DNA of 47,706 nucleotides from Bradyrhizobium sp. AS23.2 (GCF_001908185.1 NZ_LGHM01000114.1:1-47706); one strand, 5' to 3'; counted from the first letter of the stretch, positions 1-8,038 are shown. Numbers and translations are program-made. Notes: generated by a model not told the origin, from the letters alone.

Positions 1-1157
1 GTCGGCGTATCGGCAGCGGCGGGCGCGGCGGAGGCCGGCGGCTGCGCATCCTCGGCCGGCTCGACCGTGTCGTTCTGGATCTGCTTCTCCATCGCACGGA
101 GTTTGGCGACGTTCTTCTGGTGCGCGTCGTAGGTCTCGGTGAAGGCGTGCCCACCGGTGCCGTCGGCGACGAAATAGAGGTCGCGGGTGCGGGCTGGATT
201 GGCCGCGGCCTCGAGCGAGGCGCGGCCCGGATTGGAGATCGGCCCCGGCGGCAGCCCTTCGATCACATAGGTGTTGTAGGGCGACGGCTGCGTGATTTCG
301 CTGCGCTTGATCGGGCGGCCCAGCGTGCCCTTGCCGCCGACGAGGCCATAGATGATCGTCGGATCGGACTGGAGCTTGATCTTCTGCTTAAGGCGGTTGG
401 CGAACACGGCGGCGACACGGCTGCGCTCGTCGGGCTTGCCGGTTTCCTTCTCGACGATCGAGGCCAACGTCACCAGCTGCTCCGGCGTCTTGACCGGGAC
501 GTCCTGGCTGCGGCGCTCCCAGATCTCGGCCAGCACGCGCTTGTGCGCCTGCTGCAAGCGCTGGATCACCTGCTCGCGCGTGGTGCCGCGCGGGAACTTG
601 TAGGTCTCGGGCAACAGCGTGCCTTCGCGCGGCAACTCGCGGACGCTGCCGGTGAAGATGTCGTTATCGGAAAGCCGCGCCACGATCTGCTCGGAGGTCA
701 GGCCTTCCGGAATCGTGACGGCGTGCTGCACCACCTTGCCCTCGACGATGGTGGCGATGACGTCGCGCAACGATGCGTTCTTCTGGAACGAATACTCACC
801 AGGCTTGAGGTCCGAGCTCGCCTTCAGCGCAGCCACGGCGGCGATGAACACCCACGGATTGACGTCCGACACGCCTTCCCTGTTCAGGGTCTCGGCGATG
901 TCACGCTTGCCCGCGCGCTGCGGGATGTTGACGATCTTGTCTTCCTTGAGGGGACCGGCGGCCTCAAGCACCTGGCGGCCGTAATAATAGACGGCGCCGG
1001 CGCCGATCATGGCGATCAGCAGCAGCGTAATGATGGCGTTGCCGACGATCACGAACGGATTGCGTGCGCGGTCCGATCGTTTCGGCGGCGGCGGCAGCTG
1101 CTCGGGCTCGAGCGCAGCGCGCGGACTCCGGGGCGAAATGGGCGGCCTTTCACTCAT
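1..1157 (-). CDS. mltG: Endolytic murein transglycosylase MltG (YceG), 3' end outside window
   Basis: Inner-membrane lytic transglycosylase that cleaves nascent glycan strands and so limits peptidoglycan chain length. About 385 residues are visible from the start at 1157 (MSERPPISPR) and the frame is still open at base 1. A proline-rich cytoplasmic N-terminus is followed by one membrane segment (about 36-58). A LysM-like part and the YceG catalytic domain come next, with SIVEKET containing the expected catalytic Glu near residue 236. Late motifs PSPYNTY and GLPPGPISNPG are typical of the family. The visible end is an Ala/Pro-rich tail (after about 365), so little more than the tail should be missing. 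It lies downstream of fabF on the same strand (127 bp gap), the usual alphaproteobacterial position. Confidence 0.95.
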   Translation of the reverse strand, partial: MSERPPISPRSPRAALEPEQLPPPPKRSDRARNPFVIVGNAIITLLLIAMIGAGAVYYYGRQVLEAAGPLKEDKIVNIPQRAGKRDIAETLNREGVSDVNPWVFIAAVAALKASSDLKPGEYSFQKNASLRDVIATIVEGKVVQHAVTIPEGLTSEQIVARLSDNDIFTGSVRELPREGTLLPETYKFPRGTTREQVIQRLQQAHKRVLAEIWERRSQDVPVKTPEQLVTLASIVEKETGKPDERSRVAAVFANRLKQKIKLQSDPTIIYGLVGGKGTLGRPIKRSEITQPSPYNTYVIEGLPPGPISNPGRASLEAAANPARTRDLYFVADGTGGHAFTETYDAHQKNVAKLRAMEKQIQNDTVEPAEDAQPPASAAPAAADTP

Positions 1158-1284
1158 CGAAGCAAACCTGAATCCTGCCGGTTCAAACGCGGCCCGACAA
1201 TCGCTTGCCGAGCCAAATGCATGCGCCCACTTCCATGACTATCGCCGAATACCGGCAAAACGGTGGATTCGTCGCAACCACAAA

Positions 1285-2550
1285 TTAATTGACCAGGCGC
1301 CGGACGATCACCGACGCATTGGTACCGCCAAAACCAAAAGAATTCGACAACGCGACGTTGACCTCACGCTTCTTCGCAACATGCGGCACGAGATCGATCG
1401 CAGTCTCGACCGACGGATTGTCCAGGTTGATGGTCGGCGGCACGACATTATCGCGAATCGCGAGAATGGCGAAGATCGCCTCGATCGCGCCGGCCGCGCC
1501 AAGCAGATGGCCGGTCGACGACTTGGTCGAGGACATCGCGACCCTGGAGGCGGCGATGCCGAGCAGGCGCTCCACCGCGCCGAGCTCGATCTCGTCGCCG
1601 AGCGGCGTCGAGGTGCCGTGTGCGTTGATGTAGTCGAGATCGGATGCCGTGAGGCCGGCGCGCTTGAGCGCCGCCGACATGCTGCGGAAGCCGCCATCGC
1701 CGTCCGGCGACGGCGAGGTGATGTGATAGGCATCGCCGGAAAGACCATAGCCGATCACCTCGGCATAAATCTTCGCGCCGCGGCGCTTGGCATGCTCGAG
1801 CTCTTCCAGGACGAGAACGCCCGCGCCCTCGCCCATCACGAAGCCATCGCGATCCTTGTCATAGGGACGCGAGGCCTTCTCGGGCGTCTCGTTGAAACCG
1901 GTCGAGAGCGCACGCGCTGCGTTGAAGCCGGCAATGCCGATGCGGCTGATCGGCGATTCCGCGCCGCCGGCGACCATGACGTCGGCGTCGCCGAGCGCGA
2001 TGAGGCGGGCGGCATCACCGACCGCATGCGCGCCGGTCGAGCAGGCCGTGACCACCGAATGGTTCGGCCCCTTCAGCCCGTGCGCGATCGAGACGTAACC
2101 GGAGGCGAGATTGATCAGGCGGCCCGGGATGAAGAACGGCGACACCCGGCGCGGACCGCGCTCCTTCAGGAGGATCGCGGTGTCGGCGATGCCGTTGAGG
2201 CCGCCGATGCCGGACCCGATCATGGTGCCGGTCGCGCACTTGTCCTCTTCGGTCTCGGGATGCCAGTTGGCATCGTCGAGGGCCTGGCCGGCCGCGGCCA
2301 TGCCGAAGATGATGAAGTCGTCGACCTTGCGCTGGTCCTTCGGCTCCATCCATTTGTCGGGATTGAAGGTGTCGTTGGTGCCGTCGCCGCGCACGACCGT
2401 GCAGGCGATCTTGGTCTGAAGATCGGAGACATCGAAGCTCTCGATCCTGCGCGCACCGCTTTCACCGTTGAGGATACGTTTCCAGGTCGGCTCGACGCCG
2501 CAGCCGAGTGGCGAGACCATGCCAAGACCCGTGACGACAACCCGCCTCAT
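1285..2550 (-). CDS. fabF: 3-oxoacyl-[acyl-carrier-protein] synthase II (FabF)
   Basis: Condensing enzyme that elongates acyl-ACP with malonyl-ACP in type II fatty acid synthesis in the cytoplasm. The 421 residues match the usual length. The Cys-His-His triad is visible: Cys170 in VVTACSTGAH, His311 in NAHGTSTPLGD and His348 in SSTGHLLGAAGA. The start MRRVVVTGLG is the canonical FabF N-terminus. It sits downstream of acpP (108 bp gap, containing a structured hairpin) and upstream of mltG on the same strand. KAS II rather than KAS I or III is inferred from the motif set and the acpP-fabF context. Confidence 0.97.
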   Translation of the reverse strand: MRRVVVTGLGMVSPLGCGVEPTWKRILNGESGARRIESFDVSDLQTKIACTVVRGDGTNDTFNPDKWMEPKDQRKVDDFIIFGMAAAGQALDDANWHPETEEDKCATGTMIGSGIGGLNGIADTAILLKERGPRRVSPFFIPGRLINLASGYVSIAHGLKGPNHSVVTACSTGAHAVGDAARLIALGDADVMVAGGAESPISRIGIAGFNAARALSTGFNETPEKASRPYDKDRDGFVMGEGAGVLVLEELEHAKRRGAKIYAEVIGYGLSGDAYHITSPSPDGDGGFRSMSAALKRAGLTASDLDYINAHGTSTPLGDEIELGAVERLLGIAASRVAMSSTKSSTGHLLGAAGAIEAIFAILAIRDNVVPPTINLDNPSVETAIDLVPHVAKKREVNVALSNSFGFGGTNASVIVRRLVN

Positions 2551-2592
2551 ATCCGAAAACTCCCCATCGAAAGATTCACGGCCAATAACAAG

Positions 2593-2629
2593 AAACCGGC
2601 TGACCGCCGGTAGGCGGCCCGTCCGGTTT
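2593..2629 (-). terminator. Two-tier hairpin between acpP and fabF, attenuator-like
   Basis: Outer arms AAACCGG (2593-2599) and CCGGTTT (2623-2629) enclose an inner CCGCC/GGCGG stem (2604-2608 with 2613-2617). Read on the minus strand, the structure ends in GGTTTCTTGTTATT. That is terminator-like but lacks a clean U run. It may reduce read-through from acpP into fabF, or be a processing site. The function is inferred. Confidence 0.45.
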
Positions 2630-2658
2630 CAATGTTGTCCCCGCGAAAATGAAGAGCC

Positions 2659-2898
2659 TTAGCTCTTCGCGTTCTTCTCGAGAAACTTCGTGGCGTCGCC
2701 GACGGTGAGAATCGTTTCCGCGGCGTCGTCCGGAATCTCGCAACCGAATTCCTCTTCGAACGCCATCACCAGCTCGACGGTGTCCAGACTGTCGGCGCCG
2801 AGGTCGTCGATGAAGCTCGCAGCGTCGACAACCTTCTCGGGCTCAACACCAAGGTGTTCGACCACGATCTTCTTAACCCGCTCGCCAATGTCACTCAT
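2659..2898 (-). CDS. acpP: Acyl carrier protein
   Basis: Small acidic carrier that holds growing acyl chains on a 4'-phosphopantetheine arm. The 79 residues are the normal length. The modified serine is Ser37 in the GADSLDTVEL motif, and the flanking helices are rich in Asp and Glu. The start MSDIGERVKKIV is canonical. It lies between fabG and fabF on the same strand. It is preceded by the longest gap of the fab cluster (2899-3209), so it probably has its own promoter, as expected for a very abundant protein. Confidence 0.98.
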   Translation of the reverse strand: MSDIGERVKKIVVEHLGVEPEKVVDAASFIDDLGADSLDTVELVMAFEEEFGCEIPDDAAETILTVGDATKFLEKNAKS

Positions 2899-3209
2899 TG
2901 CTTAACCTCGTGTTGTTCCCTGTAGACCCGACCCCCCGGGACGTACGAGCCGTCGTGGTCGTTTGACTGCCTTCGCTTACGAACTTTGATTTGGCCCCAA
3001 CCTAACCGGTGCAGGGCCCGGCGAACGACGGCCAAGGCTCCGCATCGCCAATATACAGGGTTTCAAAAACCTGCAATGGCGTTCTTTGCCCATCCGTTGA
3101 ACGTCCGGTTATCATACTTCAATTGCCTTGACTACAAGCCTCATTTCGCTGTGGAAACGGCCGTTTGCCGCATCCCGCGCCGCCCATGTGGGCAGTGCGA
3201 CATGAGACG
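2899..3209 (-). promoter_or_regulatory. fabG-acpP gap, candidate acpP promoters
   Basis: There is no convincing gene in these 311 bases. On the minus strand two weak sigma70-like pairs are visible: TTGCAG (3071-3076) with TATATT (3050-3055), and TTGTAG (3132-3137) with TATGAT (3111-3116). Both have 15-bp spacers, shorter than ideal. A small GCCCA-TG-TGGGC inverted repeat lies at 3182-3193, just after fabG. The promoter assignments are tentative. Confidence 0.25.
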
Positions 3210-3947
3210 TCAGACCATGGCCATGCCGCCATTGACGTGGATGGTTTGCCCCGTGACGTAGGCCGCTTCGTTCGAACTCAGGTAGACGGCGGCGGCCGCG
3301 ATGTCCTCCGGCGTCCCCAGGCGGGCCGCCGGAACCTTGGTCAGAATCGTTTCGCGCTGCTTGTCATTGAGCGCATCCGTCATCGGCGTCTTGATAAAGC
3401 CGGGCGCGATGCAGTTCGCGGTCACGCCGCGCTTGGCGTATTCCGCCCCGAGCGTCTTGATCATTCCGATCAGGCCGGCCTTCGACGCGGTGTAGTTGCC
3501 CTGCCCGGGATTGCCGGTGACACCGACCACCGAGGTGATGGCGATGATACGGCCAAAGCGCTTGCGCATCATCAGTTTGGTCGCGGCGCGCGCCAGGCGG
3601 AAGGTCGCGGTCAGGTTGACGTTGATGACCTCCTCCCAGTCCTCGTCGCGGAGCTGGACGAAGAGGTTGTCGCGGGTGATGCCGGCATTGGCGATGAGGA
3701 TATCGACCTGGCCCATCGCCGCTTCCGCGGCGGGCACCAGCGCCTCGACCTCATCAGCCTTGGAAAGATTGCAGGGTAGCACGTGGACGCGCTCGCCGAG
3801 CTTGCCGGCCAGCTCGTCCAGCACTTCCTTCCGCGTTCCCGAAATAGCGACCGTGGCGCCCTGCGCATGCAGCGCCTGCGCGATCGCGCCGCCGATGCCG
3901 CCGGTCGCGCCGGTGACGAGCGCCTTTTTGCCAGTCAGATCGAACAT
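3210..3947 (-). CDS. fabG: 3-oxoacyl-[acyl-carrier-protein] reductase FabG
   Basis: NADPH-dependent SDR that reduces 3-ketoacyl-ACP in fatty acid elongation. The 245 residues contain TGATGGIG (12-19) for nucleotide binding, NAG near 87-89, and the Ser139-Tyr152-Lys156 catalytic set (ITSVVG, YTASK). The frame can be extended to a TTG at 3962. However, AAGGAG lies just before the ATG at 3947 and is best read as the ribosome site, so the start MFDLTGKKAL is chosen. It is co-oriented with fabD upstream and acpP downstream. A palindromic repeat sits in the fabD-fabG gap. Confidence 0.97.
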   Translation of the reverse strand: MFDLTGKKALVTGATGGIGGAIAQALHAQGATVAISGTRKEVLDELAGKLGERVHVLPCNLSKADEVEALVPAAEAAMGQVDILIANAGITRDNLFVQLRDEDWEEVINVNLTATFRLARAATKLMMRKRFGRIIAITSVVGVTGNPGQGNYTASKAGLIGMIKTLGAEYAKRGVTANCIAPGFIKTPMTDALNDKQRETILTKVPAARLGTPEDIAAAAVYLSSNEAAYVTGQTIHVNGGMAMV

Positions 3948-3963
3948 CGATAACTCCTTCAAA

Positions 3964-4008
3964 GCACGATCCGGAAAAGTGTGCAGCGGTTTTCCGGAAA
4001 GATCGTGC
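3964..4008. repeat. Dispersed palindromic repeat, family 1, copy A
   Basis: Outer arms GCACGATC (3964-3971) and GATCGTGC (4001-4008) enclose inner arms CCGGAAAA (3971-3978) and TTTTCCGG (3990-3997). The core GGAAAAGTGTGCAGCGGTTTT recurs in inverted orientation at 42133-42181 and 46748-46823. It occupies the fabD-fabG gap. It is too short to encode anything and looks like a REP-type element. Confidence 0.75.
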
Positions 4009-4024
4009 GCAAACTAAAGAACTA

Positions 4025-4050
4025 AAGCGCAATGACGAATCATCGCGCTT
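4025..4050. repeat. Hairpin at the fabD stop codon
   Basis: Arms AAGCGCAATGA (4025-4035) and TCATCGCGCTT (4040-4050) pair with one mismatch around a CGAA loop. The right arm overlaps the first base of the fabD stop codon as read on the plus strand (4050-4052). It may be a second short repeat family or an mRNA 3'-end structure. Confidence 0.5.
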
Positions 4051-5009
4051 CAGGCCTGCTTCGCAGCGGCCAATGCATCCTTGGCGGCGGCAATGTCGTT
4101 CGGTCCGCCGACCGCAACACCGACGGCGCCGTCCGCGATCCGCTTGACGAGGCCGGTCAGCACTTTGCCGGCACCGATCTCGAAGAAACGGGTGACTCCC
4201 TGCCCCGCCATATAGGCGACCGACTCGCGCCAGCGCACCGTCCCGGTGACCTGCTCGACCAGGCGACGGCGGATCTCGTCGGGATCGGTGATCGCGCTCG
4301 CGAGCACGTTCGAAACCAGCGGCGCGGCCGGCGCCTTGATCGTGACCTTCGCCAGCGCTTCCGCCATGGCGTCGGCAGCCGGCTGCATCAGCTTGCAATG
4401 GAAGGGTGCGGACACCGGCAGCAGCATCGCGCGCTTGGCGCCCTTGCCCTTGGCAATCTCGACGGCGCGATCGACCGCGGCCTTGTCGCCGGAGACGACC
4501 ACTTGCCCGCCGCCATTGTCATTGGCGGCCTGGCAGACCTGCCCCTGCGCCGCCTCTTTGGCGACTTCCATGGCGGCCTCGTAGTCGAGACCAAGCAGCG
4601 CGGCCATCGCACCAGCGCCGACCGGCACGGCCTTTTGCATTGCGAGACCGCGGGTGCGAAGCAGCCGCGCGGTGTCTGAAACCGTCAGGCTGCCGGCCGC
4701 CGCCAGCGCCGAATATTCACCGAGGGAATGGCCGGCCACGAAAGCCGCGTCTCGTCCCACGGAAAAACCAGCCTCAGCCTCCAGCACGCGCAGGGTGGCA
4801 ATGGACACCGCCATCAGCGCCGGCTGGGCGTTCTCGGTGAGCTGCAGGGTTTCGGCCGGACCATCCCAGATGATGGCGGTCAGCTTCTCGCCAAGCGCGG
4901 AATCGACCTCGTCGAACACGGCGCGCGCCGCCGGAAAGGCGTCGGCCAGGGCCTTTCCCATGCCGACTGCCTGGGAACCCTGCCCAGGAAATGTGAATGC
5001 AGCCGTCAT
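4050..5009 (-). CDS. fabD: Malonyl-CoA:ACP transacylase FabD
   Basis: Transfers malonyl from CoA to ACP, supplying the extender unit for fatty acid synthesis. From the chosen start there are 319 residues, close to the family norm of about 310. FTFPGQGSQ (6-13) and GHSLGEYS with nucleophile Ser95 are diagnostic, and SAPFHC carries the partner His. The frame is open upstream to 5093, but those 28 residues (IRNHGLRPCV...) have no FabD character. GGGGAGCG lies just before the ATG at 5009. It is the first gene of the fabD-fabG-acpP-fabF-mltG cluster. Confidence 0.96.
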   Translation of the reverse strand: MTAAFTFPGQGSQAVGMGKALADAFPAARAVFDEVDSALGEKLTAIIWDGPAETLQLTENAQPALMAVSIATLRVLEAEAGFSVGRDAAFVAGHSLGEYSALAAAGSLTVSDTARLLRTRGLAMQKAVPVGAGAMAALLGLDYEAAMEVAKEAAQGQVCQAANDNGGGQVVVSGDKAAVDRAVEIAKGKGAKRAMLLPVSAPFHCKLMQPAADAMAEALAKVTIKAPAAPLVSNVLASAITDPDEIRRRLVEQVTGTVRWRESVAYMAGQGVTRFFEIGAGKVLTGLVKRIADGAVGVAVGGPNDIAAAKDALAAAKQA

Positions 5010-5183
5010 CGGCGCTCCCCTGCTTGTCGAGCGTGATCCCTGCGAGAACCAGCAGCCGATCACGCACGGCCTTAGGCCATGGTTCCGGATCATGCGTCAA
5101 AGGGGGCCGTAGACACCGTCCGGGGCTGGAATGTCAAGCCAAGATGGAAACTTCGACTGGCATTCAACCGGGGATGCCGGCCC

Positions 5184-6209
5184 TCAAAACCCACCGGCGG
5201 TCTGATTGGCATCGACCTCCGCCCCTGCCCGCGCGCGGCGCGCGCTGTTCACCAATTGCCCGGGACGGTCCTCCTGGTCGGGCTTTGCTGTCGCGAGCCG
5301 TAGCACGGCGGCGTAGCCCGGCTGCACCTCCATGCGGCCGGCATGCCGGCTTTCGCTGAGCAGACGATGCACCTTTGGCAGATTGTAGCAGGGCACGTAG
5401 AAAAGCAGATGATGCTCGAGGTGATAGTTCACGTAGTACGGCGCGATGAACAGGCGCTCGAGAAAATTGGCCTGCGTGGTGCGGGTGTTGCGCAGCGGAT
5501 CATGGCTGTCGGGCACGACGGCATGCTCGGCGATGTTGCGGATGCGGGTGATCACCATCATCCACGTCAAAAGCGGCACCAGCCATAGCAGCGGATAGGC
5601 CCACCATACGCCGGCCGCCGCGAGCGCTGCGAACATCGCGGCATTGACGAGGCATTGCGGGCCGAGTTTCTCCCAAAAATGCACGGCGCGCTGGCGCCAC
5701 GGCCAGTCCTTCGGCCCGAGCGCGTTGAGCAGCTGCGCCTTGCGCTGCTGGTAGCCGGTCTGCCCCGTGATGTCGCGAATGAACTTGCGGCGATAGCTCA
5801 GCTTCGTGATCGGAAACGGCGCCGACAGCACAAGATCAGGATCGTCCTCCTGCTGGGTGCGAGCATGGTGCTGAAGGTGATAGCGCCGATAGCTGCGCGT
5901 CTCCGCAAAGAGAGGATAGGCACAAAACCACTGGCTCAGGGCCAGATTGGTCTTCTCGTCAGCGGACAGGCAACCATGCGCACCGTCATGCATCAGGATC
6001 GAAAGCCCAAGCTGGCGCGAGCCGATGATGGCGACCGCGAGAATGTAGGTGATCGGATTGGGCCACCACGCGACCAACGCGATCGCACCAATGATCAGCG
6101 CCCAGGCATGCGCGATCAGCGCGACGCCCTTCCAGGTCACGCGCTGGCGCACGTCGGCAAGTTGGCCGTCGGTCAGGAAATCGCGGGCACGCATGCGAAG
6201 CGCGGTCAT
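5184..6209 (-). CDS. Membrane fatty acid desaturase family protein
   Basis: Di-iron integral membrane enzyme that probably introduces a double bond into an acyl chain or oxidises a related lipid. The 341 residues contain three histidine boxes: HDGAH (74-78), HLQHH (111-115) and HLEHH (263-267). Hydrophobic stretches lie at about 28-66 and 185-222. The exact substrate cannot be read from sequence; carotenoid or sphingolipid hydroxylation is possible. It starts 2 bp after the stop of the upstream tetR gene, so the two are co-transcribed and probably co-regulated through the 6940-6956 operator. Confidence 0.88.
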   Translation of the reverse strand: MTALRMRARDFLTDGQLADVRQRVTWKGVALIAHAWALIIGAIALVAWWPNPITYILAVAIIGSRQLGLSILMHDGAHGCLSADEKTNLALSQWFCAYPLFAETRSYRRYHLQHHARTQQEDDPDLVLSAPFPITKLSYRRKFIRDITGQTGYQQRKAQLLNALGPKDWPWRQRAVHFWEKLGPQCLVNAAMFAALAAAGVWWAYPLLWLVPLLTWMMVITRIRNIAEHAVVPDSHDPLRNTRTTQANFLERLFIAPYYVNYHLEHHLLFYVPCYNLPKVHRLLSESRHAGRMEVQPGYAAVLRLATAKPDQEDRPGQLVNSARRARAGAEVDANQTAGGF

Positions 6210-6211
6210 GG

Positions 6212-6919
6212 CTAACTCTCCTCATCCGAACTGGTTGATCCGTCGCGCTCGTCGACGAGGCGCAGGCGTGCAGTATCGCCAGTGGATTTCGCCTGCTCGC
6301 CGAGTACGCGCAGCATCTCGGCGCATAATTCGCCCGGCGAACGGCCCATGGCATAGCCTTCGAGGATGACGCCGACGGCGACGGCCCAGAACCGCCGCGA
6401 GCTTTCGTCGGGCGCGCGCAGGGAGCGCCAGCCGTGCCGCGCGACCTGGCCGGCATAGGCGCGCGCGCCTTCGCTGTGCAGTCGTTCGATGGTGCGCTCG
6501 ACCAGTGGCGCAAGATCCTGGCGCCGCCGCGTCAGTGTCAGGGCTTCGGCGAAGAAAGCGACCGAATCGCTCGCCGTCACGGTCTCGGCCAGCGCGTGGG
6601 TGTACTCCCGCGGCGTGCGCGCCTTCAGCGCCGCCTGCTCCGTCGCCCGCGCCAGGTACAACAGATCGCGGCAGGCACATTCGACGAACAGCGCCTCCTT
6701 GGTGCGGAAGTAATAGGTGATCTGGCTCGGGAACGCGTCCGCGGCGGCCGCGATGTCGGTGATCGAGGCGCCCGACAGCCCCCGCTCCCGGAACAACGGG
6801 CTTGCCGCATCCAAGAGGAGCGACCGCATTTTGCGGCCGGCAGAGCGTGTCGCCCGGGCGGCGTGCTTGGGATCTCCGACTGTCGCTTCAGATGGCGCAT
6901 GGGCAGATCTGTCTGCCAT
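6212..6919 (-). CDS. TetR/AcrR family transcriptional regulator
   Basis: Predicted DNA-binding repressor of 235 residues. The N-terminal helix-turn-helix covers roughly 30-75 (ITDIAAAADAFPSQITYYFRTKEALF). The rest is a ligand-binding helical domain. The start at 6919 (MADRSAHAP) is preceded by GGGAGGATCC, a good ribosome site; the in-frame ATG at 6955 lies inside the operator palindrome and is less likely. It forms an operon with the desaturase 2 bp downstream. Autoregulation and control of membrane-lipid desaturation are inferred. The acyl ligand is unknown. Confidence 0.9.
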   Translation of the reverse strand: MADRSAHAPSEATVGDPKHAARATRSAGRKMRSLLLDAASPLFRERGLSGASITDIAAAADAFPSQITYYFRTKEALFVECACRDLLYLARATEQAALKARTPREYTHALAETVTASDSVAFFAEALTLTRRRQDLAPLVERTIERLHSEGARAYAGQVARHGWRSLRAPDESSRRFWAVAVGVILEGYAMGRSPGELCAEMLRVLGEQAKSTGDTARLRLVDERDGSTSSDEES

Positions 6920-6939
6920 TGGATCCTCCCGTGGACTTA

Positions 6940-6956
6940 TTTGTATGCCATACAAA
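6940..6956. promoter_or_regulatory. TetR operator, perfect 17-bp palindrome
   Basis: TTTGTATG (6940-6947) and CATACAAA (6949-6956) are exact inverted repeats around one central base. The site is 20 bp upstream of the tetR start at 6919. Position and symmetry fit autoregulation by the adjacent TetR protein. Confidence 0.75.
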
Positions 6957-7040
6957 CAAATAAATCAAGCTGGTACCATGGGAGGGCCGGTCCTGGCAGT
7001 GCCTGCGAGTAGTCCGTGGCCGAAACCTGGCTCCCCAACC

Positions 7041-7068
7041 TTGCAAAGCCGGCCAAAATCCGTATAAG
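7041..7068 (+). promoter_or_regulatory. Promoter of the rpsF-rpsR-rplI operon
   Basis: TTGCAA (7041-7046) and TATAAG (7063-7068) are separated by 16 bp, a good sigma70-type match. Transcription would start near 7075, giving a leader of about 185 nt before rpsF. A leader of that size leaves room for autoregulation by S6:S18, which is known in other bacteria, but I could not fold a definite motif. Confidence 0.6.
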
Positions 7069-7259
7069 GCGCGCATCCGCAGACCCCGGCCGGGAGCTGA
7101 ACGGACGGTCTCAACAAATCATTCGTGATTTTGATGTGGCAGGGCCAGTCGGCCCGTCGTCCCGTGTTTCCGCCTTCTGAGCTTAATCCCAGAGTCCTTT
7201 CCGAAGGCCTCTTAAGGGCTTGACGCCGGGCGATGCGCCAACAAGAGGAAAGGACTTCC

Positions 7260-7757
7260 ATGGCTCTCTATGAGCATGTTTTTCTCGCGCGCCAGGACGC
7301 GAGCACGCAGCAGGTCGAAGAGCTGACGGCGCAGATGACCGGCATCGTCGAGGGTCTCGGCGGCAAGGTCACCAAGACCGAGAACTGGGGCGTTCGCTCC
7401 CTCACCTACCGCATGAACAAGAACCGCAAGGCGCACTTCGTGCTGCTCAACATCGACGCGCCGTCCGCGGCGATCGCCGAGATCGAGCGCCAGGAGCGCA
7501 TCAGCGAAGACGTGATCCGCTATCTCAGCGTCCGCGTCGAAGAACTCGAGGAAGGCCCGTCCGCGATGATGCGCAAGGCCGACCGCGATCGCGAGCGTGA
7601 CGACCGTGGCGGCGGCTTCCGCGGCGAGCGTGAAGGCGGCTTCCGTGGCGACCGCGAGGGCGGTTTCCGTGGCGGCGATCGCGACGGCGGCTTCCGCGGT
7701 GACCGCGGCCCGCGCCGTCCGCGCGAAGAAGCTGAAACCACGACGGATGGGGAGTAA
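7260..7757 (+). CDS. rpsF: 30S ribosomal protein S6
   Basis: Small-subunit protein that binds 16S rRNA together with S18. The 165 residues comprise a standard S6 domain (1 to about 97, MALYEHVFLARQD to SVRVEELEEGPS). A long charged C-terminal tail follows, with about five GGFRG-type units (GGGFRGERE, GGFRGDRE, GGFRGGDRD, GGFRGDRG) and an acidic end. The repeats are also visible as DNA repeats (about 7609-7710). The start at 7260 follows AGAGGAAAGGA. The frame extends to 7233 without S6 homology. Five bases separate it from rpsR. Confidence 0.97.
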   Translation: MALYEHVFLARQDASTQQVEELTAQMTGIVEGLGGKVTKTENWGVRSLTYRMNKNRKAHFVLLNIDAPSAAIAEIERQERISEDVIRYLSVRVEELEEGPSAMMRKADRDRERDDRGGGFRGEREGGFRGDREGGFRGGDRDGGFRGDRGPRRPREEAETTTDGE

Positions 7758-7762
7758 GAACA

Positions 7763-8002
7763 ATGGCTGAAGCTGGTGCACGCCGTCCGTTTTTCCGTCG
7801 TCGCAAGAGCTGCCCGTTCACGGGCGCCAATGCTCCCAAGATCGACTACAAGGACTCCAAGCTGCTGATGCGCTACGTCTCCGAGCGCGGCAAGATCGTG
7901 CCGAGCCGCATCACCGCGGTGTCCGCGAAAAAGCAGCGTGAGCTCGCCCGCGCCATCAAGCGCGCGCGGTTCCTGGGCCTCCTGCCCTACGTCATTCGCT
8001 AA
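7763..8002 (+). CDS. rpsR: 30S ribosomal protein S18
   Basis: Small-subunit protein that pairs with S6. The 79 residues have the typical basic composition and motifs FFRRRKSCPF, YKDSKLLMRYVSERGKIVPSR and RARFLGLLPY. It follows rpsF by 5 bp. A very stable hairpin comes 8 bp after the stop codon and separates this pair from the DUF2232-rplI half of the operon. Confidence 0.98.
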   Translation: MAEAGARRPFFRRRKSCPFTGANAPKIDYKDSKLLMRYVSERGKIVPSRITAVSAKKQRELARAIKRARFLGLLPYVIR

Positions 8003-8010
8003 GACGAATT

Positions 8011-8038
8011 CGGCCGGCGGCGGTACCGCCGCCGGCCG
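8011..8038 (+). terminator. Perfect 28-bp palindrome after rpsR, attenuator or processing hairpin
   Basis: The 28 bases are exactly self-complementary: CGGCCGGCGGCGGT followed by its reverse complement, a 12-bp GC stem with a GTAC loop. The sequence after it, CACTCTTTAGTTT, is only moderately T-rich. Partial termination or RNA processing between S6/S18 and L9 is the likely role. Confidence 0.6.

Noticed and set aside
1009..2613. A 534-codon plus-strand frame opposite fabF
   Set aside because: The fabF minus-strand frame has the full catalytic triad; the opposite frame is Arg/Asp-rich and meaningless.
3948..3962. FabG start at the TTG codon (MKELSM)
   Set aside because: The bases read as K-E are AAGGAG, a ribosome site for the ATG at 3947.
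5010..5093. A 28-residue N-terminal extension of FabD
   Set aside because: No FabD homology, and a good ribosome site precedes the ATG at 5009.
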